DNA from: Barnesiella intestinihominis YIT 11860
Lineage (GTDB): Bacteria > Bacteroidota > Bacteroidia > Bacteroidales > Barnesiellaceae
Length of the DNA stretch: 64,000 nucleotides
NCBI RefSeq assembly: GCF_000296465.1
Contig: NZ_JH815204.1
Coordinates: 62,001 to 126,000, forward strand
Direction of reading: 5' to 3'
Shown: positions 20,226-27,494 of the stretch, one piece after another
How the letters are laid out: the number at the start of each line of letters is the position of its first letter
How positions within the stretch are numbered: the stretch's first letter is position 1
Position numbers and translations under genes: made by a program
The notes under the pieces: generated by a model
Database searches by the model: none
Seen by the model: the letters and a program-made list of their open reading frames with translations, nothing else
What the model was told of the DNA's origin: nothing

Positions 20226-20529
20226 CCGTAATACTACGGGAGACGGCAGGGGAGGAGTATAGAAACTTTCCAACAACGTTGCTATACTGTTTTTTAACCC
20301 CTCCGTCCTTCGGACACCTCCCCTATATTTCGCTGTGCAAAACACAGGGGAGGAGGATTGAAAAGCTGCCTTTTTCCCATGCTGTTTTGTGACACTCCGC
20401 AATGCTACGGGGCACGGCAGGGGGGGAGGAGTATAGAAATCTTACAACAACGTTGCTATACTGTTTTTCAACCCCTCCGTCCTTCGGACACCTCCCCTAT
20501 ATTTCGCTGTACAAAACACAGGGAGGAGG
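20226..20529. repeat. GC-rich palindromic repeat, island 3: tandem pair
   Basis: Two direct copies (about 20226-20357 and 20396-20529) share CTACGGG, ACGGCAGGG, GGAGGAGTATAGAAA, CAACAACGTTGCTATACTG, CCCCTCCGTCCTTCGGACAC, CCTCCCCTATATTTCGCTGT and a closing GGGAGGAGG. Within each copy the CCTCCC and GGGAGG ends are complementary, as are CAACGTTG and the TCCTTCGGA mini-hairpin. It lies between the convergent lgt and PCMD genes. Confidence 0.88.
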
Positions 20530-20667
20530 TTTAAAATATCTTCCCAATAGTGGGACATAAATCCTTATTCTAAGAGTCGACTTCCTTATTTTCAGAATAT
20601 AGGGAGGAGGGAGATTCTTTTTCCTTTATGGTCTAGTATTTTTATGTGGCGAACGGGAGCTATTTAA
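20468..20667. repeat. About 200-bp duplication of 9923-10121
   Basis: From the CCCTCCGTCCTTCGGACACC start through AAGAGTCGACTT, TTATTTTCAGAATATAGGGA and GGGAGATTCTTTTT to TTATGTGGCGA, this copy matches 9923-10121 with only scattered differences. It overlaps the second unit of the tandem pair. Confidence 0.85.
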
Positions 20668-20709
20668 CCTACTCTCCCTCTGCTCGTCGAAGATGAGATA
20701 TTTTCGTTT

Positions 20710-20802
20710 TAACCCTCTCGCCCTGCGGGCACTCCCCCTATATTCGCTTACGGAAACACCCCGTAATGTTGCGGGATAGGGCAGGGGCGAAGGTGAGGGA
20801 TT
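20710..20802. repeat. GC-rich palindromic repeat, variant unit
   Basis: AACCCTCTCGCCCTGCGGGC, then ACTCCCCCTATATTCGC, the ACACCCCGTAATGTTGCGGG hairpin and GGGCAGGGGCGAAGG. It is a C/G-shifted variant also found at 30664-30728. Confidence 0.75.
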
Positions 20803-20937
20803 CTTGTTTGCCAAGAGAAATCTTATAGCCTTATCTGCAAAAATCATACGAAATTTCCTATCGGCCTCGGAGTAGGGGCGGAGTGTCAGATATGGTTTTT
20901 CCCTTTTTCGGCTTTTGGATTCACCGGAAATCGCCGA

Positions 20938-22506
20938 TCAGTAATCGTATTCGAGCGTGAAATCGTCTAAGAAGAGTACGCTACCGTCACCCCCGGTGAA
21001 ATAGTCGCCATATTTACTAGCTGATGCTACTACTACGATATAGGTGGGAATCCGGTCGGTATCTCGATATTCGAGTTCAAGAGTGAACGGTGTGTATTCG
21101 GTTACGGATTTTCCGCTGTACATATCGGCATAAGCGATAATATGCGGATCGTTTTTATCGAATAGTTTGCGGTCACTTGGTTTTGTGCGTATCTCGACCG
21201 GTTCGCTCCAATCCCCGAGTGCTATGAAGATTTGGCAGGTATCGGGTTGTCCGATAAGATATTTCATCTCGTCGTTCGATTTGTTTATCTCGACCGAGGT
21301 GTATTTGAAATATCCTTTTAGCCGTGTGGGGCGTTGGGTAAATTGTTTTCCGAAGTTGAGCACTCCGTTGGTTCCTTCTGTACGGAGGTAATTTCCCGTG
21401 TACATATTCCCGGCAGCCAGTTTCCCGATGGAACCTATTCCTACGAACTTGGTCGCTAATTTAGCCGCTTGTCCGGTTCCCGACCAAGTGTCGTCGGTGG
21501 GTTGTGTATTGCTGTCACCCAATGTAGTGGCTCCTTTATTGCCTGTATCCCAGAAGTTTTCGCTTCCTTCGGCCCATGGATTCCAGACTTTTCCTACTTT
21601 GTTCCAATCGTCGAAACTTCCGTTGGGAAGTTCGGCTGCGCTTCCGGTCGTAAATGTTATTTCGTTCCCTGTCAAGTCACCAGATACGGCTCGGCATACA
21701 TAGGTCGTGTTGGCTTTCAAATGTATCATGCGAGCGGTGAAACTTCCCTTATCGTGTGTGACGTATTCGTCGGGGACTTTTTCCCATGTGCCGGCTGTCG
21801 CTTCTTTTATTTCGAATCCATTTTCGGCATCTTCTTTTCCGCTACCGTGCAGCCAAGCAACATTCGTCCAAGCATCGACCCCGTCGGTAGATATTTCGGA
21901 TTCAGATGGTACGATATATAGGGTCCATTCTTCCATAATACCGTGGTATACGATAATGACTTTTTGGTATCCCAAAGAGAAATCGGTGAGTTTTTCTTTT
22001 TCGGGAGAATATGAGGTTATTCCCTGAGGGCCTAAAACGAGCTCGGTGATTTTTATGTTCGCTAAATCGATGTCTTTATTGACATAGGCAATGGCTCTGT
22101 GATTATGGGCATCGAATACCGGTGCTCCTATTTGTCCCTCTACTCTGAAACTTCTTTCGATATTTTGGGTGGCATTTATCGTCCATGTGTAGTCTTGATA
22201 GATGGAGAGTGTCAACGTGTAACTTTTGGAGAGGTCGATAATCGAATCGGAAGGAAGATCGGATACGGCTCCTTCGGTGAGATCGAGGGTTTCGATATGT
22301 ACTCGTCGCAAATCGACCGTATCGGACAATTCCATCGTTACCATGCGTTTGTCGTTGTCGATAGCGGCTGTACCGATTTGTCCGTCGGCGGAGATCCCTA
22401 ATATCTGCGCTTTGATGCGAGGGTAGGGAATATCGTTCTTAATACAAGCCGATAAGAGGAGTGTACATAAAAGAGAGTATATGATGTGTATATAGTTTCG
22501 TTTCAT
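20938..22506 (-). CDS. FN3/PCMD-domain surface lipoprotein (last gene of the operon)
   Basis: Predicted outer-membrane lipoprotein. I place the start at 22506 (MKRNYIHIIYSLLCTLLLSA followed by Cys, a good lipobox); a longer upstream frame would overlap the preceding gene. Two N-terminal beta-sandwich repeats (residues 25-200) have the look of Bacteroidetes Ig/DUF5018-like domains. An FN3-like domain follows with LKANTTYVCRAVSG and FTTGSAAELPNGSFDDW. The rest is a PCMD domain, with RLKGYFKYT, CQIFIALGDW and VVASASKYGDYFTGGDGSVL just before the C-terminus. The last two thirds closely resemble the gene at 24095. PCMD stands for putative carbohydrate metabolism domain; binding rather than catalysis is my inference. 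It lies 7 nt after the barrel gene. Confidence 0.85.
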   Translation of the reverse strand: MKRNYIHIIYSLLCTLLLSACIKNDIPYPRIKAQILGISADGQIGTAAIDNDKRMVTMELSDTVDLRRVHIETLDLTEGAVSDLPSDSIIDLSKSYTLTLSIYQDYTWTINATQNIERSFRVEGQIGAPVFDAHNHRAIAYVNKDIDLANIKITELVLGPQGITSYSPEKEKLTDFSLGYQKVIIVYHGIMEEWTLYIVPSESEISTDGVDAWTNVAWLHGSGKEDAENGFEIKEATAGTWEKVPDEYVTHDKGSFTARMIHLKANTTYVCRAVSGDLTGNEITFTTGSAAELPNGSFDDWNKVGKVWNPWAEGSENFWDTGNKGATTLGDSNTQPTDDTWSGTGQAAKLATKFVGIGSIGKLAAGNMYTGNYLRTEGTNGVLNFGKQFTQRPTRLKGYFKYTSVEINKSNDEMKYLIGQPDTCQIFIALGDWSEPVEIRTKPSDRKLFDKNDPHIIAYADMYSGKSVTEYTPFTLELEYRDTDRIPTYIVVVASASKYGDYFTGGDGSVLFLDDFTLEYDY

Positions 22507-22513
22507 TTTACTT

Positions 22514-23368
22514 CTATATGTGCAGGCACATGCCAATGTTGATGTTGAACAAGTTTATTTTGAAATCGGCTCCGCTCGATCTGCGACTTCCGGTTTCTTC
22601 GTTATTCGTCGTTTGTTTGATCGTTCCGTATCGTAATCCGGCTACTCCGAACGAAACACTGGTACTGATGTTGTTCATGATAAATACGCAAAATCCCGGA
22701 TTTAACCCCAATTTGATTTCAGATGTCGTTGTTTTGGTATTTTTCAATGACTCGTCGCTCCCTCTTACAAAGCGGTTCGAACCGCTTGAAAAGGCTAATT
22801 CCGTTTCGTTGAAGAAGCCGAAGCGCTTGTTTTTGTCGATTCCGATATATGCCCTATGGAACAGAGCGGCCGAGAAGGTCTCGCCTAAATAACGTATATC
22901 GCCCAAATTGAATTGCATATCGTCGTCGATGTCTATATCCAAATTGTCTAAGTTTGCACTTAAATGACTGTATCCGAGTTTTATACCTATACATTCGTTA
23001 TCTTTGATGAAATAGCCTACGAATGGGTTCAGGGTAGTTATGTTGCCTTTGAAATTAAAATCTTTGATGAAGATCAGGAGGTTATTGTCTTTACTGTCGA
23101 ATTCTCCGTGCGAGAGAGTCAAACCTGCGATCCATTGCTTTTGGGGAATGAGCAGATAGTTTTTCAATCCCCGTTTGTATTTTTTTCTGCTGAGCCCGTG
23201 TTTTTCGGCGATCGTATCGGGCTCGGACGTGGCGACAGAAGTGTTTCCCGGAACGATGGTTACCGTATCGGGAATGACGGTTGTCGAATCTTGCACTTCG
23301 GCATGAAGCAATATTTGTCCGGGAATGAGTATTCCTATTAAAATCAATATGTATTTTAAGTTTTTCAT
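22514..23368 (-). CDS. Outer-membrane beta-barrel protein, paralogue 2
   Basis: Unnamed 284-residue barrel. The signal peptide ends LLHA at about residue 23; a Thr/Val/Pro-rich linker of about 35 residues leads into an alternating beta pattern with aromatic girdles and a terminal FNINIGMCLHI strand. It shares layout with its neighbour at 23365: an IPQKQW / IPKGQW motif, a GYFIKDN / CYIVKDN strand, RFGFFNE / RFGLFNE, the run IKQTTNNEETGSRRS / VKQTTDQVYTGKRS, and a closing amphipathic strand. The two genes therefore arose by duplication. Start and upstream stop overlap by four bases. Confidence 0.8.
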   Translation of the reverse strand: MKNLKYILILIGILIPGQILLHAEVQDSTTVIPDTVTIVPGNTSVATSEPDTIAEKHGLSRKKYKRGLKNYLLIPQKQWIAGLTLSHGEFDSKDNNLLIFIKDFNFKGNITTLNPFVGYFIKDNECIGIKLGYSHLSANLDNLDIDIDDDMQFNLGDIRYLGETFSAALFHRAYIGIDKNKRFGFFNETELAFSSGSNRFVRGSDESLKNTKTTTSEIKLGLNPGFCVFIMNNISTSVSFGVAGLRYGTIKQTTNNEETGSRRSSGADFKINLFNINIGMCLHI

Positions 23369-24102
23369 AAATAAAAAGCGATACCTAAACCCAAAGAAAA
23401 GATGTTGACTTTGAAGTTTGCCATGTTTTGAGACCGTTTACCGGTATAAACTTGGTCGGTGGTCTGTTTGACATGACTGTAATTAAAACCTAATAAGCCG
23501 ACGTTTACCTCGATGGCTGTGTAGTCATTGAGAAATGCCATGAGCCCCGGCGCTATTCCGATATTGAAGTTGAACGAACGCTCGAATGTTCCTGTGAGAG
23601 ATTCTCCCGACCCGTTTACCATTTTCGATTCTCCACCACCCAAAGAGAGTTGCAGTTCATTGAAAAGTCCGAAGCGGCTACTGTTCCCGATACTGATGTA
23701 GTTACGCATGATCGCCATTCCCGAATAGGAGTGGCTCAGACTATACACGTTGTCCATGTCGAAGTTGAGATCGTCGCCTATTTTGATGGAGGCATTGTCG
23801 AGTTTCGTCAGGCTTCGTTCATAGGCAAACCGACCTCCCAATCCCAAATTATCTTTGACGATGTAGCAAAACATGGGGCTTACTTTGAATGTGTAGCCTA
23901 TACCGTCCATGTTTTCGATGACGAGGAACTGGTAGTTGTCGTTGCTATATTCGGAATAGGATATGGAATTACCTACTACCCATTGTCCTTTGGGTATGAA
24001 TGTATTTAGTACAATACCTCGGTCGAACTCCTGAGCGTGAACCGTAGTAAGGCTTACCCCTAAAAGCAGAGATGAGCATATCGCAGAGATGAGTTTATTC
24101 AT
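23365..24102 (-). CDS. Outer-membrane beta-barrel protein, paralogue 1
   Basis: A 245-residue barrel with a signal peptide ending VHAQ. IPKGQWVVGNSISYSEYS opens the barrel; RFGLFNELQLSLGGG and the C-terminal FSLGLGIAFYL are strands typical of small Bacteroidetes porin-like proteins. The start overlaps the stop region of the PCMD gene at 24095 by eight bases and its end overlaps paralogue 2 by four, so the three are translationally coupled. I expect an anchoring or export role for the lipoproteins of this operon, but that is inference from context only. Confidence 0.8.
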   Translation of the reverse strand: MNKLISAICSSLLLGVSLTTVHAQEFDRGIVLNTFIPKGQWVVGNSISYSEYSNDNYQFLVIENMDGIGYTFKVSPMFCYIVKDNLGLGGRFAYERSLTKLDNASIKIGDDLNFDMDNVYSLSHSYSGMAIMRNYISIGNSSRFGLFNELQLSLGGGESKMVNGSGESLTGTFERSFNFNIGIAPGLMAFLNDYTAIEVNVGLLGFNYSHVKQTTDQVYTGKRSQNMANFKVNIFSLGLGIAFYL

Positions 24103-26203
24103 AAATCAATTCTAAATCGTCGAGCCACATGGTACTACCCGTGCTACCTGTAAAGTAGTCTCCGTATTTGCTGGCAGAGGCCACGATTACAATGTAGTTG
24201 GGAATACGGGTGAGAGAACGGTAATCGATAGGAATTTCGAATTCCAGAAGTCCGCCGTCTTCTCCCTGTGTTTGGGTTGTTAAATCCCATTCGCCATAGG
24301 CAATTATTTTTTCGTCGTTTTTATCGAACAGGTTTTTATCTTTTGTCGTGATACGTACCGGAGCATCCCAGTCTCCAAGTGCGATATAGACACTGCCTAT
24401 ATCCGTTGCGCCATTTGTAAGTGCATCAGTTTCGGAATAGTCTACGGTTCCCGGCGTGTATTTAATGTATCCGCGAAGTTTGGACGGTCGCGAGGTAAAT
24501 GTTCGTCCGAAATCGAGGATACCGTTCGTACCGTCTCGTCCGATAAACTGTCCGGTGAACAAGTTTCCGGCAGCAAATTTGCCAATACCCATGACACCAA
24601 CGAATTGAGATTGTAATTTAACAGAGTATTTACCGCTGTGTTTGTAGGTCTCGTCGGGTGTAGTCACGTTTTTATTCATCGTCGCAGAACCGTGGTTCCC
24701 GCTATCCCAAAACATTTCCCCTCCTTGCGGGTATATTACCATTGCTTTGTCCGGGGTATGCCAATCTTCGAAACTGCTGTTGGGCAGTTTCGTCGCTTCT
24801 TCGGTAGTGAACGTTATTGTTTTTACCGAGGCTTGTGTTCCTGCAACGGCTTGATATTCGTATGTCGTTCCCGGTTCGAGTTGCGTTACCTCGGCAGATA
24901 TACTTGTTCCCGACAGGACGGCAGGAACGGATATCCATTCTTGCGAACCGGATTTGCGATATTGGAAAGAGAGAGTTTCCGATGTTTCTTTTACCAAAGT
25001 CCCTGATAGCGTGGCTTTCTTTGCCCAGATACCGGATCTTGCCGGGGCTTCCGTAACGACTATGGCATCGGATACGACTATCGTCAAAACCTGTGTATTT
25101 TCTTTTTCATTTGTATCGACGGCTTTTATTGTGAAGATATATTCTCCATCGGGGAGCGATTTTACAAAGTTCTCGGACAGAGTGATTTTTGCGTTCGAAA
25201 GGTCTTTATCTTCCTGATAGATGTGTTTTGCTCCGATGCCTTTGACTTGAAATTCCGTGATGATGCCTTCGGGGGCCGACAGGAAATCGATGGAATCGGC
25301 CGAGAGTCCTAAGGAGGGGAATTTTTCACAAGAAAGTTTTACATTTTTCAATTTGGTCGCGGCATTCACCCAAATCGCAGCTTCTTTTCCGCTGTTCGTT
25401 TCGTAATAAAGCGGTTGGGTTATATCGAATTTGTCTCCGACAATTTGCGGACGTTGTGTAATCACTACATTATGGGTGGAGTCTACGGTCGATTCATTTA
25501 CTTTGACGTCGATGAATGTACCTCCGGTCGCTGCGTTGTCGGCGTTATAGCTGAATGTGAATGCGTATTTCGTCGCTTTAACTACGTTTTCGACAACCCC
25601 CGATTGGGTATAGTTTTTACCGTCTGTTTTTTTCCCTTCGAAACTCCATGCCAAGCTGCGGTCTTTCCCGTTGAGCATATAGTATCCTACGGAATCTACG
25701 GTAGATTCTGTAAATGAGAGCTCGCCGGTAGTAGTAAATATTTTTACTTTATAGTCGGTTACGACGTTTGCTAACTCGGGCGAGAACGCAACCGTCGCCA
25801 ACGTATTTGCAATAGTACATTTTACTTCGGCCGAGGTAGTTTCTCCGCTTTGGACGGCGAAGTCGGCCGATCCTGTATAATAGGGGGTATCGAATGCTGC
25901 CGGGACAGAATCTCCGGCTATTACAAAGACATGATACTGTCCGCTTGCCAAGTTCAGTATGTCGGGCATGAGATTTTCTCTATCGTAATAACGAATGAGC
26001 CCTTTACTGCTGTATATGCGGGTTTGCATGGAGGCGTATATGCCCGGGTCGATAGCACGGGAAACGACAGCCACCTCGTCGGAAACTTTTACGTTCAACC
26101 GTACCGATCCTTCGCCGAGGGTCATGTCTTCTTCTTTACAAGCCGATAGCAGTCCTACAAGGAGCAGTCCGCAAGTAAAGTATGTTTTTATATAGCGTTT
26201 CAT
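24095..26203 (-). CDS. DUF4493/FN3/PCMD-domain surface lipoprotein
   Basis: A 702-residue lipoprotein (LLVGLLSAC lipobox at about residue 22). Residues 30-260 match DUF4493: GSVRLNVKVSDEV, a VVSRAIDPG segment, LASGQYHVFVIAGDSVPAAF, PYYTG and CTIANTLATVAFS. A middle beta domain follows, then an FN3-like domain (LEPGTTYEYQAVAG) and a C-terminal PCMD domain with LPNSSFEDWH, LRGYIKYTPG, VYIALGDWDAPV and VVASASKYGDYFTGSTGSTM. It begins one base after the upstream gene's stop. The DUF4493 part resembles the N-terminal domains of fimbrillin-like proteins in architecture only. Confidence 0.88.
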   Translation of the reverse strand: MKRYIKTYFTCGLLLVGLLSACKEEDMTLGEGSVRLNVKVSDEVAVVSRAIDPGIYASMQTRIYSSKGLIRYYDRENLMPDILNLASGQYHVFVIAGDSVPAAFDTPYYTGSADFAVQSGETTSAEVKCTIANTLATVAFSPELANVVTDYKVKIFTTTGELSFTESTVDSVGYYMLNGKDRSLAWSFEGKKTDGKNYTQSGVVENVVKATKYAFTFSYNADNAATGGTFIDVKVNESTVDSTHNVVITQRPQIVGDKFDITQPLYYETNSGKEAAIWVNAATKLKNVKLSCEKFPSLGLSADSIDFLSAPEGIITEFQVKGIGAKHIYQEDKDLSNAKITLSENFVKSLPDGEYIFTIKAVDTNEKENTQVLTIVVSDAIVVTEAPARSGIWAKKATLSGTLVKETSETLSFQYRKSGSQEWISVPAVLSGTSISAEVTQLEPGTTYEYQAVAGTQASVKTITFTTEEATKLPNSSFEDWHTPDKAMVIYPQGGEMFWDSGNHGSATMNKNVTTPDETYKHSGKYSVKLQSQFVGVMGIGKFAAGNLFTGQFIGRDGTNGILDFGRTFTSRPSKLRGYIKYTPGTVDYSETDALTNGATDIGSVYIALGDWDAPVRITTKDKNLFDKNDEKIIAYGEWDLTTQTQGEDGGLLEFEIPIDYRSLTRIPNYIVIVASASKYGDYFTGSTGSTMWLDDLELIYE

Positions 26204-26204
26204 A

Positions 26205-27482
26205 TTATTCTGTTACGAGTATTAATGTTTCTGTTGTCGTTCCTTGCGCGTCGGTAGCCTTTATGATAAAGTTGTGAGTCCCTGCGCCCAATAATCCTAA
26301 TAACGGCATAAAGTCGCTGATGTCGAAGGTTACTTTCGATTGGTTCAAGACGTTCGAGCCAGTGGGGAATCCCAATCCTTCTATGGCTGTTTTCAAGTCG
26401 CCCGGATTTACCAAATCGAGATGCGAGGCCAATCCCATACCTGCAAGTTCGTCGGGAGTCAATGTCGGCGATTCTATATCGACTACAAGTCCTGTAAGTC
26501 CGTTCTTATCGGAGCTTGTAATATCTACGATTACTTGTAATCCCTCGGTTACAGTGACCGGAGTTCCAAGTTTTACGGTCGCGCTTGTAATTTTCGGGGC
26601 ATCGGTGGGCTCGGGGTCCGGACCCGGATCGGGTTTGGTGCCGGGATCGATAGGGTTGGGGTCGACAATGACTTCTTCGTCTATCGTGACATTCCCGAGA
26701 TGGTCGATGATTTGGCACGAGGCGTCGAGTGTAACCGACGGTGTGACGCCTCCTGTCTCGCTTCCCGGTTCGGGTCGTTTGATATCGTAGTGTATTTTAC
26801 GCCATTCGCCGGCTTTTACGTTGTCTACCTGTATGCGATTGACCTCTTCATAGCCGTCGATCGTACCGGAGAAGGTCGCGATGAGCAGATTGCTCTCTTT
26901 GTCGGAACGGAAATAACCGGCACGAGATTCTTCTTTCATAAAATCGAGAGCTCCTTCTCCAACGGTAACCGATACTTTGCAATCTTCGCCCATCAGTGTT
27001 TTTAAATCCTCGGAGTAGGAGACCGAGACTTTTATATTTTGGAGGGTACATACGAGCGTATCGATTTGTGTCACTCTGTTTTCTTCGATAGAAAAAGTTT
27101 TATCTGCATAGTAATAGGGCTTTTCCCATTCGGCGGGTTGAACCTCGTGGGAAAATACTTTTAAATTATAATTACCGATGTTTAGTGTAACTATTTCGGG
27201 GGTTTCGCTGTATTTCCAATTTTTTTCGAGGGTTTCGCTACCATTGTCCGCGCGGAATATCTGTACTGTAAAACCGCCTGTGTCGACAGCCCGGCTTATC
27301 GGTTTTTTCTCGGTTTCTTTTATGTCGTTATTGGGTATGGCATCGAAAGAAGAAAGATCGAGAGTTCCGGTTTTCCCTGAAATTTCCCCGGGTTCGGAGT
27401 CGTAGGTGAGTTTCTCGCGGTCGCAAGATGTGCCTGCCAGTCCCAAGACTATGGTCAGAGCTATGTAGAATATCTTTTTCAT
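26205..27482 (-). CDS. DUF4493-domain lipoprotein with acidic Pro-rich linker
   Basis: A 425-residue lipoprotein (lipobox GLAGTSC). DUF4493 covers about residues 45-240: KPISRAVDTGGF, LNIGNYNLKVFSH, PYYYADKTFS and LVCTLQNIKVSVSYS. Then comes a spacer of Pro/Asp repeats (DPNPIDPGTKPDPGPDP) and a final beta-sandwich of about 120 residues with ITSATVKLGTPVTVTEG. Unlike its operon partners it lacks PCMD, so it may be an internal or linker subunit. Gap of 12 nt from the upstream gene. Confidence 0.85.
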   Translation of the reverse strand: MKKIFYIALTIVLGLAGTSCDREKLTYDSEPGEISGKTGTLDLSSFDAIPNNDIKETEKKPISRAVDTGGFTVQIFRADNGSETLEKNWKYSETPEIVTLNIGNYNLKVFSHEVQPAEWEKPYYYADKTFSIEENRVTQIDTLVCTLQNIKVSVSYSEDLKTLMGEDCKVSVTVGEGALDFMKEESRAGYFRSDKESNLLIATFSGTIDGYEEVNRIQVDNVKAGEWRKIHYDIKRPEPGSETGGVTPSVTLDASCQIIDHLGNVTIDEEVIVDPNPIDPGTKPDPGPDPEPTDAPKITSATVKLGTPVTVTEGLQVIVDITSSDKNGLTGLVVDIESPTLTPDELAGMGLASHLDLVNPGDLKTAIEGLGFPTGSNVLNQSKVTFDISDFMPLLGLLGAGTHNFIIKATDAQGTTTETLILVTE

Positions 27483-27494
27483 ATCGCTATGGGT

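Noticed and set aside
20120-20402. Overlapping short frames over repeat island 3
   Set aside because: They arise from the GC-rich palindromes and recur in other islands only because the repeat does.
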